Shown one piece after another: positions 22,081-36,400 of a stretch of DNA of 64,000 nt. Source of the DNA: Clusia tigrina. Lineage: Eukaryota > Arthropoda > Insecta > Diptera > Clusiidae. How positions within the stretch are numbered: the stretch's first letter is position 1; each line of letters starts with the position of its first letter. The stretch covers positions 98,812,542 through 98,876,541 of the forward strand of contig OV050032.1 in NCBI GenBank assembly GCA_920105625.2, written 5' to 3'. The position numbers were made by a program, and so were the translations under genes. The notes under the pieces were generated by a model. That model saw nothing but the letters and a program-made list of their open reading frames with translations. It was not told the DNA's origin and made no database searches.

Positions 22081-25000
22081 CGATTGCTTCAATTGACAAG
22101 AGGCTCGAGTACTTCATTGTTACAAAATTCAAGGTTTTATGACGCTCCAGTAAAAAGATACAAGCATTTGTATGTTGCAAACTTTGATAGGTGTAGGACG
22201 TACCGTAAAGAAGTTAGGGCCATTTGAAGTCTTATCAGTGTTTTATTTGGGACTCAAGGGTAGCATAGCTTTGAGTGATGGCTTAAATTGACAAGAGGCT
22301 CGAGAACTTCATTGTTACAAAATTTCAAGGTTTTATGAAGTTCCAGTAAAAAGATACAAGCATTTGTATGTTGCAAACTTTGATAGGTGTAGGACGTACC
22401 GTATAGAAGTTAGGCCCATTTGAAGTTTTATCAGTGTTTGATTTGGGACTCAAGGGTAGCATAGCTTTGAGCGATAGCTTAAATTGACAAGAGGCTCGGG
22501 TACTTTATTTTTACAAAATTTCAAGGTTTTATGACGCTCCAGTAAAAAGTTACAAGCATTTGTATGTTGCAAACTTTGATAGGTGTAGGACGTACCGTAT
22601 AGAAGTTAGGGGCGGTTGAAGTTTTATCAGTGTTTGATTTGGGACTCAAGGGTAGCATAGCTTTGAGCGATGGCTTAAATTGACAAGAGGCCCGGGTACT
22701 TCATTGTTAAAAAATTTCAAGGTTTTATGACGCTCCAGTAAAAAGCTACAAGCATTTGTATGTTGCAAACTTTGACAGTTGTAGGACGTACCGTATAGAA
22801 GTTAGGGGCGTTTGAAGTTTTATCAGTGTTTGATTTGGGACTCAAGGGTAAAATAGCTTTGAGCGATGGCTTAAATTGACAAGAGGCTCGGGTACTTCAT
22901 TGTCACAAAATTTCAAGGTTTTATGACGCTCCAGTAAAAAGTTACAAGCATTTGTATGTTGCAAACTTTGATAGGTGTAGGACGTACCGTATAGAAGTTA
23001 GGGGCGGTTGAAGTTTTATCAGTGTTTCATTTAGGACTCAAGGGTAGCATAACTTTGAGCGATGGCTTAAATTGACAAGATGCTCGGGTACTTAATTGTT
23101 ACAAAATTTCAAGGTTTTATGACTCTCCAGTAAAAAGTTACAAGCATTTGTATGTTGCAAACTTTGATAGGTGTAGGACGTACCGTAAAGAAGTTAGGGA
23201 GTTTGAAGTTTTATCAGCGTTTGATTTGGGACTCTTGGGTAGCATAGCTTTGAGCGATGGCTTAAATTGACAAGAGGCTCGAGTACTTTATTGTTACAAA
23301 ATTTCAAGGTTTTATGACGCTCCAGTAAAACGTTACAAGCATTTGTATGTTGCCAACTTTGATAGGTGTAGGACGTACCGTATAGAAGTTAGCGGCGTTT
23401 GAAGTTTTATCAGTGTTTGATTTGGGACTCTAGGGTAGCATAGCTTTGAGCGATAGCTTAAATTTACAAGAGGCTCGAGTACTTTATTGTTACAAAATTT
23501 CAAGGTTTTATGACGCTCCAGTAAAAAGTTACAAGCATTTTAATGTTGCCAACTTTGATAGGTGTAGGACGTACCGTATAGAAGTTAGGGGCGTTTGAAG
23601 TTTTGTCAGTGTTTGAATTGGGGCTCTAGGGTAGCATAGCTTTGAGCGATTGCTTCAATTGACAAGAGGCTCGAGTACTTCATTGTTACAAAATTCAAGG
23701 TTTTATGACGCTCCAGTAAAAAGATACAAGCATTTGTATGTTGCAAACTTTGATAGGTGTAGGACGTACCGTAAAGAAGTTAGGGCCATTTGAAGTCTTA
23801 TCAGTGTTTTATTTGGGACTCAAGGGTAGCATAGCTTTGAGTGATGGCTTAAATTGACAAGAGGCTCGAGAACTTCATTGTTACAAAATTTCAAGGTTTT
23901 ATGAAGCTCCAGTAAAAAGATACAAGCATTTGTATGTTGCAAACTTTGATAGGTGTAGGACGTACCGTATAGAAGTTAGGCCCATTTGAAGTTTTATCAG
24001 TGTTTGATTTGGGACTCAAGGGTAGCATAGCTTTGAGCGATAGCTTAAATTGACAAGAGGCTCGGGTACTTTATTTTTACAAAATTTCAAGGTTTTATGA
24101 CGCTCCAGTAAAAAGTTACAAGCATTTGTATGTTGCAAACTTTGATAGGTGTAGGACGTACCGTATAGAAGTTAGGGGCGGTTGAAGTTTTATCAGTGTT
24201 TGATTTGGGACTCAAGGGTAGCATAGCTTTGAGCGATGGCTTAAATTGACAAGAGGCCCGGGTACTTCATTGTTAAAAAATTTCAAGGTTTTATGACGCT
24301 CCAGTAAAAAGCTACAAGCATTTGTATGTTGCAAACTTTGACAGTTGTAGGACGTACCGTATAGAAGTTAGGGGCGTTTGAAGTTTTATCAGTGTTTGAT
24401 TTGGGACTCAAGGGTAAAATAGCTTTGAGCGATGGCTTAAATTGACAAGAGGCTCGGGTACTTCATTGTTACAAAATTTCAAGGTTTTATGACGCTCCAG
24501 TAAAAAGTTACAAGCATTTGTATGTTGCAAACTTTGATAGGTGTAGGACGTACCGTATAGAAGTTAGGGGCGGTTGAAGTTTTATCAGTGTTTCATTTAG
24601 GACTCAAGGGTAGCATAACTTTGAGCGATGGCTTAAATTGACAAGATGCTCGGGTACTTAATTGTTACAAAATTTCAAGGTTTTATGACTCTCCAGTAAA
24701 AAGTTACAAGCATTTGTATGTTGCAAACTTTGATAGGTGTAGGACGTACCGTAAAGAAGTTAGGGGCGTTTGAAGTTTTATCAGCGTTTGATTTGGGACT
24801 CTTGGGTAGCATAGCTTTGAGCGATGGCTTAAATTGACAAGAGGCTCGAGTACTTTATTGTTACAAAATTTCAAGGTTTTATGACGCTCCAGTAAAACGT
24901 TACAAGCATTTGTATGTTGCCAACTTTGATAGGTGTAGGACGTACCGTATAGAAGTTAGCGGCGTTTGAAGTTTTATCAGTGTTTGATTTGGGACTCTAG

Positions 25001-25213
25001 GGTAGCATAGCTTTGAGCGATAGCTTAAATTTACAAGAGGCTCGAGTACTTTATTGTTACAAAATTTCAAGGTTTTATGACGCTCCAGTAAAAAGTTACA
25101 AGCATTTTAATGTTGCCAACTTTGATAGGTGTAGGACGTACCGTATAGAAGTTAGGGGCGTTTGAAGTTTTGTCAGTGTTTGAATTGGGGCTCTAGGGTA
25201 GCATAGCTTTGAG
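22081..25213. repeat. Higher-order repeat: two 8-monomer blocks (1566 bp)
   Basis: A block beginning at the variant CGATTGCTTCAATTG at 22081 recurs at 23647, offset 1566 (eight monomers less 2 bp). Tagging lesions are a one-base loss in TTACAAAATTCAAGG, GAAGTTAGGCCC, TTATTTTTACAAAA, TTGTTAAAAAATTTC, GGGTAAAATAGC, GTTTCATTTAGG and GACTCTCCAG, all in the same order in both. Most of the block appears a third time from 26780 to about 27830, offset about 4699 from the first. Confidence 0.85.
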
Positions 25214-25682
25214 CGATAGCTTAAATTGACAAGAGGCTCGAGTACTTCATTGTACAAATTTTCAAGGTTTTATGACGCTCCAGTAAAAAGATACAAGCAT
25301 TAGTATGTTGCAAACTTTGATAGGTGTAGGACGTACCGTATAGAAGTTAGGGCCATTTGAAGTTTTATCAGTGTTTGCTTTGGAACTCTAGGGTAGCATA
25401 GCTTTGAGCGATAACTTAAATTGACAAGATGCTCGAGTACTTTATTGTTACAAAATTTCAAGGTTTCATGACGCTCCAGTAAAAAGTTACAAGCATTTGT
25501 ATGTTGCAAACTTTGATAGGTATAGGACGTACCGTATAGAAGTTAGGGGCGGTTGAAGTTTTATCAGTGTTTGATTTAGGACTCAAGGGTAGCATAGCTT
25601 TGAGCGATGGCTTAAATTGACAAGAGGCCCGGGTACTTCATTGTTACAAAATTTCAAGGTTTTATGACGCTCCAGTAAAAAG

Positions 25683-27830
25683 TTACAAGCATTTGAATGT
25701 TGCAAAGTTTGATAGGTGTAGGACGTACCGTAAAGAAGTTAGGGGCGTTTGAAGTTTTATCAGTGTTTGATTTGGGACTCTAGGGTAACATAGCTTTGAG
25801 CGATGGCTTAAATTGACAAGAGGCTCGGGTACTTCATTGTTGTAAAATTTCAAGGTTTTATGACGCTCCAGTAAAAATTTACAAGCATTTGTATGTTGCA
25901 AACTTTGATAGGTGTAGGACGTACCGTATAGAAGTTAGGGCCGGTTGAAGTTTTATCAGTGTTTGATTTAGGACTCAATTGTAGCATAGCTTTGAGCGAT
26001 GGCTTAAATTGACAAGAGGCTCGGGTACTTAATTGTTTCAAAATTTCAAGGTTTTATGACGCTCCAGTAAAAAGTTACAAGCATTTGTATGTTGCAAACT
26101 TTGATAGGTGTAGGACGTACCGTAAAGAAGTTAGGGGCGTTTGAAGTTTTATCAGCGTTTGATTTGGGACTCTTGGGTAGCATAGCTTTGAGCGATGGCT
26201 TAAATTGACAAGAGGCTCGAGTACTTTATTGTTACAAAATTTCAAGGTTTCATGACGCTCCAGTAAAAAGTTACAAGCATTTGTATGTTGCAAACTTTGA
26301 TAGGTGTAGGACGTACCGTATAGAAGTTAGGGGCGGTTGAAGTTTTATCAGTGTTTGATTTGGGACTCAAGGGTAGCATAGCTTTGAGCGATGGCTTAAA
26401 TTGACAAGAGCCCGGGTACTTCATTGTTACAAAATTTCAAGGTTTTATGACGCTCCAGTAAAAAGCAACAAGCATTTGTATGTTGCAAACTTTGACAGTT
26501 GTAGGACGTACCTTATAGAAGTTAGGGGCGGTTGAAGTTTTATCAGTGTTTGATTTGGGACTCAAGGGTAGCATAGCTTTGAGCGATGGCTTAAATTGAC
26601 AAGAGGCTCGGGTACTTCATTGTTACAAAATTTCAAGGTTTTATGACGCTCCAGTAAAAAGTTACAAGCATTTGTATGTTGCAAACTTTGATAGGTGTAG
26701 GACGTACCGTATAGAAGTTAGGGCCATTTAAAGTTTTATCAATGTTTGATTTGGGACTCAAGGGTAGCATAGCTTTGAGCGATTGCTTCAATTGACAAGA
26801 GGCTCGAGTACTTCATTGTTACAAAATTCAAGGTTTTATGACGCTCCAGTAAAAAGATACAAGCATTTGTATGTTGCAAACTTTGATAGGTGTAGGACGT
26901 ACCGTAAAGAAGTTAGGGCCATTTGAAGTTTTATCAGTGTTTTATTTGGGACTCAAGGGTAGCATAGCTTTGAGTGATGGCTTAAATTGACAAGAGGCTC
27001 GAGAACTTCATTGTTACAAAATTTCAAGGTTTTATGAAGCTCCAGTAAAAAGATACAAGCATTTGTATGTTGCAAACTTTGATAGGTGTAGGACGTACCG
27101 TATAGAAGTTAGGCCCATTTGAAGTTTTATCAGTGTTTGATTTGGGACTCAAGGGTAGCATAGCTTTGAGCGATAGCTTAAATTGACAAGAGGCTCGGGT
27201 ACTTTATTTTTACAAAATTTCAAGGTTTTATGACGCTCCAGTAAAAAGTTACAAGCATTTGTATGTTGCAAACTTTGATAGGTGTAGGACGTACCGTATA
27301 GAAGTTAGGGGCGTTTGAAGTTTTATCAGTGTTTGATTTGGGACTCAAGGGTAGCATAGCTTTGAGCGATGGCTTAAATTGACAAGAGGCCCGGGTACTT
27401 CATTGTTAAAAAATTTCAAGGTTTTATGACGCTCCAGTAAAAAGCTACAAGCATTTGTATGTTGCAAACTTTGACAGTTGTAGGACGTACCGTATAGAAG
27501 TTAGGGGCGTTTGAAGTTTTATCAGTGTTTGATTTGGGACTCAAGGGTAAAATAGCTTTGAGCGATGGCTTAAATTGACAAGAGGCTCGGGTACTTCATT
27601 GTTACAAAATTTCAAGGTTTTATGACGCTCCAGTAAAAAGTTACAAGCATTTGTATGTTGCAAACTTTGATAGGTGTAGGACGTACCGTATAGAAGTTAG
27701 GGGCGGTTGAAGTTTTATCAGTGTTTCATTTAGGACTCAAGGGTAGCATAACTTTGAGCGATGGCTTAAATTGACAAGATGCTCGGGTACTTAATTGTTA
27801 CAAAATTTCATGGTTTTATGACTCTCCAGT
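25683..27830. repeat. Displaced copy of 20983-23130 (offset 4700)
   Basis: Units at 20983, 21150 and 21375 recur at 25683, 25850 and 26075 with offset 4700 (24 monomers less 4 bp), and the CGATTGCTTCAATTG block recurs at 26780. This copy crosses the boundary between the 15-monomer and 8-monomer blocks, so it duplicated an already composite stretch. Similarity ends at about 27830, where the following unit switches variant type. Confidence 0.8.
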
Positions 27831-29739
27831 AAAAAGTTACAAGCATTTGTATGTTGCAAACTTTGATAGGTGTAGGACGTACCGTAAAGAAGTTAGGGGC
27901 GTTTGAAGTTTTATCAGTGTTTGATTTGGGACTCTAGGGTAGCATAGCTTTGAGCGATAGCTTAAATTTACAAGAGGCTCGAGTACTTTATTGTTACAAA
28001 ATTTCAAGGTTTCATGACGCTCCAGTAAAAAGTTACAAGCATTTGTATGTTGCAAACTTTGATAGGTATAGGACGTACCGTATAGAAGTTAGGGGCGGTT
28101 GAAGTTTTATCAGTGTTTGATTTAGGACTCAAGGGTAGCATAGCTTTGAGCGATGGCTTAAATTGACAAGAGGCCCGGGTACTTCATTGTTACAAAATTT
28201 CAAGGTTTTATGACGCTCCAGTAAAAAGCTACAAGCATTTGTATGTTGCAAACTTTGACAGTTGTAGGACGTACCGTATAGAAGTTAGGGGCGTTTGAAG
28301 TTTTATCAGTGTTTGATTTGGGACTCAAGGGTAACATAGCTTTGAGCGATGGCTTAAATTGACAAGAGGCTCGGGTACTTCATTGTTACAAAATTTCAAG
28401 GTTTTATGACGCTCCAGTAAAAATTTACAAGCATTTGTATGTTGCAAACTTTGATAGGTGTAGGACGTACCGTATAGAAGTTAGGGGCGTTTGAAGTTTT
28501 ATCAGTGTTTGATTTGGGACTCTAGGGTAGCATAGCTTTGAGCGATAGCTTAAATTTACAACAGGCTCGAGTACTTTATTGTTACAAAATTTCAAGGTTT
28601 TATGACGCTCCAGTAAAAAGTTACAAGCATTTTAATGTTGCCAACTTTGATAGGTGTAGGACGTACCGTATAGAAGTTAGGGGCGTTTGAAGTTTTGTCA
28701 GTGTTTGATTTGGGACTCTAGGGTAGCATAGCTTTGAGCGATAGCTTAAATTGACAAGAGGCTCGAGTACTTCATTGTTACAAATTTTCAAGGTTTTATG
28801 ACGCTCCAGTAAAAAAATACAAGCATTAGTATGTTGCAAACTTTGATAGGTGTAGGACGTACCGTATAGAAGTTAGGGCCATTTGAAGTTTTATCAGTGT
28901 TTGATTTGGGACTCAAGGGTAACATAGCTTTGAGCGATGGCTTAAATTGACAAGAGGCTCGGGTACTTCATTGTTACAAAATTTCAAGGTTTTATGACGC
29001 TCCAGTAAAAATTTACAAGCATTTGTATGTTGCAAACTTTGATAGGTGTAGGACGTACCGTATAGAAGTTAGGGGCGGTTGAAGTTTTATCAGTGTTTGA
29101 TTTAGGACTCAAGGGTAGCATAGCTTTGAGCGATGGCTTAAATTAACAAGAGGCTCGGGTACTTAATTGTTACAAAATTTCAAGGTTTTATGACGCTCCA
29201 GTAAAAAGTTACAAGCATTTGTATGTTGCAAACTTTGATAGGTGTAGGACGTACCGTAAAGAAGTTAGGGGCGTTTGAAGTTTTATCAGCGTTTGATTTG
29301 GGACTCTTGGGTAGCATAGCTTTGAGCGATGGCTTAAATTGACAAGAGGCTCGAGTACTTTATTGTTACAAAATTTCAAGGTTTTATGACGCTCCAGTAA
29401 AAAGTTACAAGCATTTGTATGTTGCCAACTTTGATAGGTGTAGGACGTACCGTATAGAAGTTAGGGGCGTTTGAAGTTTTATCAGTGTTTGATTTGGGAC
29501 TCTAGGGTAGCATAGCTTTGAGCGATAGCTTAAATTGACAAGAGGCTCGAGTACTTTATTGTTACAAAATTTCAAGGTTTTATGACGCTCCAGTAAAAAG
29601 TTACAAGCATTTGAATGTTGCTAACTTTGATAGGTGTAGGACGTACCGTATAGAAGTTAGGGGCGTTTGAAGTTTTATCAGTGTTTGATTTGGGACTCTA
29701 GGGTAGCATAGCTTTGAGCGATAGCTTAAATTGACAAGA

Positions 29740-29830
29740 GGCTCGAGTACTTCATTGTTACAAATTTTCAAGGTTTTATGTGGGACTCTAGGGTAGCATA
29801 GCTTTGAGCGATAACTTAAATTGACAAGAG
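29740..29830. repeat. Fused truncated monomer, copy 1
   Basis: GGTTTTATG at 29772-29780 joins TGGGACTCTAGGG at 29781, omitting 106 bases, about half a monomer, between the two motifs. The only junction homology is a base or two. The same junction occurs at 33398/33399 and 36471/36472, so it arose once and was amplified with its block. Confidence 0.85.
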
Positions 29831-32800
29831 GCTCGGGTACATTATTGTTACAAAATTTCAAGGTTTTATGACGCTCCAGTAAAAAGATACAAGCATTTGT
29901 ATGTTGCAAACTTTGATAGGTGTAGGACGTACCGTATAGAAGTAAGGGCCATTTGAAGTTTTATCAGTGTTTGATTTGGGACTCAAGGGTAGCATAGCTT
30001 TGAGCGATGCCTTAAATTGACAAGAGGCTCGGGTACTTTATTGTTACAAAATTTCAAGGTTTTATGACGCTCCAGTAAAAAGATACAAGCATTTGTATGT
30101 TGCAAACTTTGATAGGTGTAGGACGTACCGTAAAGAAGTTAGGGGCGTTTGAAGTTTTATCAGTGTTTGATTTGGGACTCAAGGGTAGCATAGCTTTGAG
30201 CGATGGCTTAAATTGACAAGAGGCTCGAGTACTTTATTGTTACAAAATTTCAAGGTTTTATGACGCTCCAGTAAAAAGTTACAAGCATTTGAAGGTTGCC
30301 AACTTTGATAGGTGTAGGACGTACCGTAAAGAAGTTAGGGGCGTTTGAAGTTTTATCAGTGTTTGATTTGGGACTCTAGGGTATCATAGCTTTGAGCGAT
30401 AGCTTAAATTTACAAGAGGCTCGGGTACTTCATTGTTACAAAATTTCAAGGTTTTATGACGCTCGAGTAAAAAGTTACAAGCATTTGTATGTTGCAAACT
30501 TTGTTAGGTGTAGGACGTACCGTATAGAAGTTAGGGCCATTTGAAGTTTTATAAGTGATTGCTTTGGGACTCTCGGGTAGCATAGCTTTGAGCGATAACT
30601 TAAATTGACAAGAGGCTCGGGTACTTTATTGTTACAAAATTTCAAGGTTTTATGACGCTCCAGTAAAAAGTTACAAGCATTTGTATGTTGCAAACTTTGA
30701 TAGGTGTAGGACGTACCGTATAGAAGTTAGGGGCGGTTGAAGTTTTATCAGTGTTTCATTTAGGACTCAAGGGTAGCATAACTTTGAGCGATGGCTTAAA
30801 TTGACAAGATGCTCGGGTACTTAATTGTTACAAAATTTCATGGTTTTATGACTCTCCAGTAAAAAGTTACAAGCATTTGTATGTTGCAAACTTTGATAGG
30901 TGTAGGACGTACCGTAAAGAAGTTAGGGGCGTTTGAAGTTTTATCAGTGTTTGATTTGGGACTCTAGGGTAGCATAGCTTTGAGCGATAGCTTAAATTTA
31001 CAAGAGGCTCGAGTACTTTATTGTTACAAAATTTCAAGGTTTCATGACGCTCCAGTAAAAAGTTACAAGCATTTGTATGTTGCAAACTTTGATAGGTATA
31101 GGACGTACCGTATAGAAGTTAGGGGCGGTTGAAGTTTTATCAGTGTTTGATTTAGGACTCAAGGGTAGCATAGCTTTGAGCGATGGCTTAAATTGACAAG
31201 AGGCCCGGGTACTTCATTGTTACAAAATTTCAAGGTTTTATGACGCTCCAGTAAAAAGCTACAAGCATTTGTATGTTGCAAACTTTGACAGTTGTAGGAC
31301 GTACCGTATAGAAGTTAGGGGCGTTTGAAGTTTTATCAGCGTTTGATTTGGGACTCTTGGGTAGCATAGCTTTGAGCGATGGCTTAAATTGACAAGAGGC
31401 TCGAGTACTTTATTGTTACAAAATTTCAAGGTTTTATGACGCTCCAGTAAAACGTTACAAGCATTTGTATGTTGCCAACTTTGATAGGTGTAGGACGTAC
31501 CATATAGAAGTTAGGGGCGTTTGAAGTTTTATCAGTGTTTGATTTGGGACTCTAGGGTAGCATAGCTTTGAGCGATAGCTTAAATTTACAAGAGGCTCGA
31601 GTACTTTATTGTTACAAAATTTCAAGGTTTCATGACGCTCCAGTAAAAAGTTACAAGCATTTGTATGTTGCAAACTTTGATAGGTATAGGACTTACCGTA
31701 TAGAAGTTAGGGGCGGTTGAAGTTTTATCAGTGTTTGATTTAGGACTCAAGGGTAGCATAGCTTTGAGCGATGGCTTAAATTGACAAGAGGCCCGGGTAC
31801 TTCATTGTTACAAAATTTCAAGGTTTTATGACGCTCCAGTAAAAAGCTACAAGCATTTGTATGTTGCAAACTTTGACAGTTGTAGGACGTACCGTATAGA
31901 AGTTAGGGGCGTTTGAAGTTTTATCAGTGTTTGATTTGGGACTCAAGGGTAACATAGCTTTGAGCGATGGCTTAAATTGACAAGAGGCTCGGGTACTTCA
32001 TTGTTACAAAATTTCAAGGTTTTATGACGCTCCAGTAAAAATTTACAAGCATTTGTATGTTGCAAACTTTGATAGGTGTAGGACGTACCGTATAGAAGTT
32101 AGGGGCGTTTGAAGTTTTATCAGTGTTTGATTTGGGACTCTAGGGTAGCATAGCTTTGAGCGATAGCTTAAATTTACAACAGGCTCGAGTACTTTATTGT
32201 TACAAAATTTCAAGGTTTTATGACGCTCCAGTAAAAAGTTACAAGCATTTTAATGTTGCCAACTTTGATAGGTGTAGGACGTACCGTATAGAAGTTAGGG
32301 GCGTTTGAAGTTTTGTCAGTGTTTGATTTGGGACTCTAGGGTAGCATAGCTTTGAGCGATAGCTTAAATTGACAAGAGGCTCGAGTACTTCATTGTTACA
32401 AATTTTCAAGGTTTTATGACGCTCCAGTAAAAAAATACAAGCATTAGTATGTTGCAAACTTTGATAGGTGTAGGACGTACCGTATAGAAGTTAGGGCCAT
32501 TTGAAGTTTTATCAGTGTTTGATTTGGGACTCAAGGGTAACATAGCTTTGAGCGATGGCTTAAATTGACAAGAGGCTCGGGTACTTCATTGTTACAAAAT
32601 TTCAAGGTTTTATGACGCTCCAGTAAAAATTTACAAGCATTTGTATGTTGCAAACTTTGATAGGTGTAGGACGTACCGTATAGAAGTTAGGGGCGGTTGA
32701 AGTTTTATCAGTGTTTGATTTAGGACTCAAGGGTAGCATAGCTTTGAGCGATGGCTTAAATTAACAAGAGGCTCGGGTACTTAATTGTTACAAAATTTCA

Positions 32801-33357
32801 AGGTTTTATGACGCTCCAGTAAAAAGTTACAAGCATTTGTATGTTGCAAACTTTGATAGGTGTAGGACGTACCGTAAAGAAGTTAGGGGCGTTTGAAGTT
32901 TTATCAGCGTTTGATTTGGGACTCTTGGGTAGCATAGCTTTGAGCGATGGCTTAAATTGACAAGAGGCTCGAGTACTTTATTGTTACAAAATTTCAAGGT
33001 TTTATGACGCTCCAGTAAAAAGTTACAAGCATTTGTATGTTGCCAACTTTGATAGGTGTAGGACGTACCGTATAGAAGTTAGGGGCGTTTGAAGTTTTAT
33101 CAGTGTTTGATTTGGGACTCTAGGGTAGCATAGCTTTGAGCGATAGCTTAAATTGACAAGAGGCTCGAGTACTTTATTGTTACAAAATTTTAAGGTTTTA
33201 TGACGCTCCAGTAAAAAGTTACAAGCATTTGAATGTTGCTAACTTTGATAGGTGTAGGACGTACCGTATAGAAGTTAGGGGCGTTTGAAGTTTTATCAGT
33301 GTTTGATTTGGGACTCTAGGGTAGCATAGCTTTGAGCGATAGCTTAAATTGACAAGA

Positions 33358-33448
33358 GGCTCGAGTACTTCATTGTTACAAATTTTCAAGGTTTTATGTG
33401 GGACTCTAGGGTAGCATAGCTTTGAGCGATAACTTAAATTGACAAGAG
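33358..33448. repeat. Fused truncated monomer, copy 2
   Basis: Same GGTTTTATG-TGGGACTC junction as at 29780, here at 33398/33399, offset 3618 from the first copy. Confidence 0.85.
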
Positions 33449-36400
33449 GCTCGGGTACTTTATTGTTACAAAATTTCAAGGTTTTATGACGCTCCAGTAA
33501 AAAGATACAAGCATTTGTATGTTGCAAACTTTGATAGGTGTAGGACGTACCGTATAGAAGTAAGGGCCATTTGAAGTTTTATCAGTGTTTGATTTGGGAC
33601 TCAAGGGTAGCATAGCTTTGAGCGATGCCTTAAATTGACAAGAGGCTCGGGTACTTTATTGTTACAAAATTTCAAGGTTTTATGACGCTCCAGTAAAAAG
33701 ATACAAGCATTTGTATGTTGCAAACTTTGATAGGTGTAGGACGTACCGTAAAGAAGTTAGGGGCGTTTGAAGTTTTATCAGTGTTTGATTTGGGACTCAA
33801 GGGTAGCATAGCTTTGAGCGATGGCTTAAATTGACAAGAGGCTCGAGTACTTTATTGTTACAAAATTTCAAGGTTTTATGACGCTCCAGTAAAAAGTTAC
33901 AAGCATTTGAAGGTTGCCAACTTTGATAGGTGTAGGACGTACCGTAAAGAAGTTAGGGGCGTTTGAAGTTTTATCAGTGTTTGATTTGGGACTCTAGGGT
34001 ATCATAGCTTTGAGCGATAGCTTAAATTTACAAGAGGCTCGGGTACTTCATTGTTACAAAATTTCAAGGTTTTATGACGCTCGAGTAAAAAGTTACAAGC
34101 ATTTGTATGTTGCAAACTTTGTTAGGTGTAGGACGTACCGTATAGAAGTTAGGGCCATTTGAAGTTTTATAAGTGATTGCTTTGGGACTCTCGGGTAGCA
34201 TAGCTTTGAGCGATAACTTAAATTGACAAGAGGCTCGGGTACTTTATTGTTACAAAATTTCAAAGTTTTATGACGCTCCAGTAAAAAGATACAAGCATTT
34301 GTATGTTGCAAATTTGATAGGTGTAGGACGTATCGTATAGAAGTTAGGGCCATTTGAAGTTTTATCAGTGTTTGATTTGGGACTCAAGGGTAGCATAGCT
34401 TTGAACGATGGCTTAAATTGACAAGAGGCTCGGGTACTTTATTGTTACCAAATTTCAAGGTTTTATGACGCTCCAGTAAAAAGATACAAGCATTTGTATG
34501 TTGCAAACTTTGATAGGTATAGGACGTGCCGTAAAGAAGTTAGGGACATTTGAAATTTTATCAGTGTTTGATTTGGGACTCAATGGTAGCATAGTTTTGA
34601 GCGATAGCTTAAATTGACAAGAGGCTCGAGAACTTTATTGTTACAAAATTTCAAGGTTTTATGACGCTCCAGTAAAAAGATACAAGCATTTGTATGTTGA
34701 AAACTTTGATAGGTGTAGGACGTACCGTATAGAAGTTAGGGGCGTTTGAAGTTTTATCAGTGTTTGATTTGGGACTCAAGGGTAGCATAGCTTTGAGCGA
34801 TGGCTTAAATTGACAAGAGGCCCGAGTACTTTATTGTTACAAAATTTCAAGGTTTAATGACGCTCCAGTAAAAAGTTACAGGCATTTGTATATTGCAAAC
34901 TTTGATAGGTGTAGGACGTACCGTATAGAAATTAGGGCCATTTGAAGTTTTATCAGTGTTTGATTTGGGACTCTAGGGTAGCATAGCTTTGAGCGATAGC
35001 TTAAATTGACAAGAGGCTCGAGTACTTTATTGTTACAAAATTTCAAGGTTTTATGACGCTCCAGTAAAAAGATACAAGCATTTGTATATTGCAAACTTTG
35101 ATAGGTGTAGGACGTACCGTATAGAAATTAGGGCCATTTGAAGTTTTATCCGTGTTTGATTTGGGACTCTAGGGTAGCATAGTTTTGAGCGATAGCTTAA
35201 ATTGACAAGAGGCTCGTGTACTTCATTGTTACAAAATTTCAAGATTTTATAACGCTCCAGTAAAAATTTAGAAGCATTTGAATGTTGCAAACTTTGATAG
35301 GTGTAGGACGTACCGTATAGAAGTTAGGGGCGTTGGAAGTTTTATAAGTGTTTGATTTGGGACTCAAGGGTAGCATAGCTTTGAGCGATAGCTTAAATTG
35401 ACAAGAGGCTCGAGTACTTTATTGTTACAAAATTTCAAGGTTTTATGACGTTCCAGTAAAAAGATACAAGCATTTGTATGTTGCAAACTTTGATAGGTGT
35501 AGGACGTACCGTATAGAAGTTAGGGCCAATTGAAGTTTTATCAGTGTTTGATTTGGGGCTCTAGGGTAGCATAGCTTTGAGCGATAGCTTAGATTGACAA
35601 GAGGCTCGGGTACTTCATTGTTACAAAATTTCAAGGTTTTATGACGCTCCAGTAAAAAGTTACAAGCATTTGTATGTTGCAAACTTTGATAGGTGTAGGA
35701 CGTACCGTATAAAAGTTAGGGCCATTTGAAGTTTTATCAGTGTTTGATTTGGGACTCTAGGGTAGCATAGCTTTGAGCGATAACTTAATTTGACAATAGG
35801 CTCGGGTACTTTATTGTTACAAAATTTCAAGGTTTTATGACGCTCCAGTAAAAAGATACAAGCATTTGTATGTTGCAAACTTTGATAGGTGTAGGACGTA
35901 CCGTATAGAAGTAAGGGCCATTTGAAGTTTTATCAGTGTTTGATTTGGGACTCAAGGGTAGCATAGCTTTGAGCGATGGCTTAAATTGACAAGAGGCTCG
36001 GGTACTTTATTGTTACAAAATTTCAAGGTTTTATGACGCTCCAGTAAAAAGATACAAGCATTTGTATGTTGCAAACTTTGATAGGTGTAGGACGTACCGT
36101 AAAGAAGTTAGGGGCGTTTGAAGTTTTATCAGTGTTTGATTTGGGACTCAAGGGTAGCATAGCTTTGAGCGATGGCTTAAATTGACAAGAGGCTCGAGTA
36201 CTTTATTGTTACAAAATTTCAAGGTTTTATGACGCTCCAGTAAAAAGTTACAAGCATTTGAATGTTGCCAAATTTGATAGGTGTAGGACGTACCGTAAAG
36301 AAGTTAGGGGCGTTTGAAGTTTTATCAGCGTTTGATTTGGGACTCTTGGGTAGCATAGCTTTGAGCGATGGCTTAAATTGACAAGAGGCTCGAGTACTTT

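Larger units (their letters stand above)
27600..34258. repeat. Higher-order repeat: about 3.6-kb block duplicated
   Basis: The stretch 27600-28335 recurs at 30630-31350 with offset 3030, and about 27960-30640 recurs at 31578-34258 with offset 3618 (19 monomers less 106 bp). The missing 106 bp is one fused short monomer, seen in both copies at 29780/29781 and 33398/33399. Other shared tags are GGTATAGGAC, AATTTACAACAGGC, TTAATTTCC-free AAAAAAATACAAGCATTAG, AAATTAACAAGAGG, GAAGGTTGCC and GTGATTGCTTTGGG. Copies differ by only scattered substitutions. Confidence 0.84.
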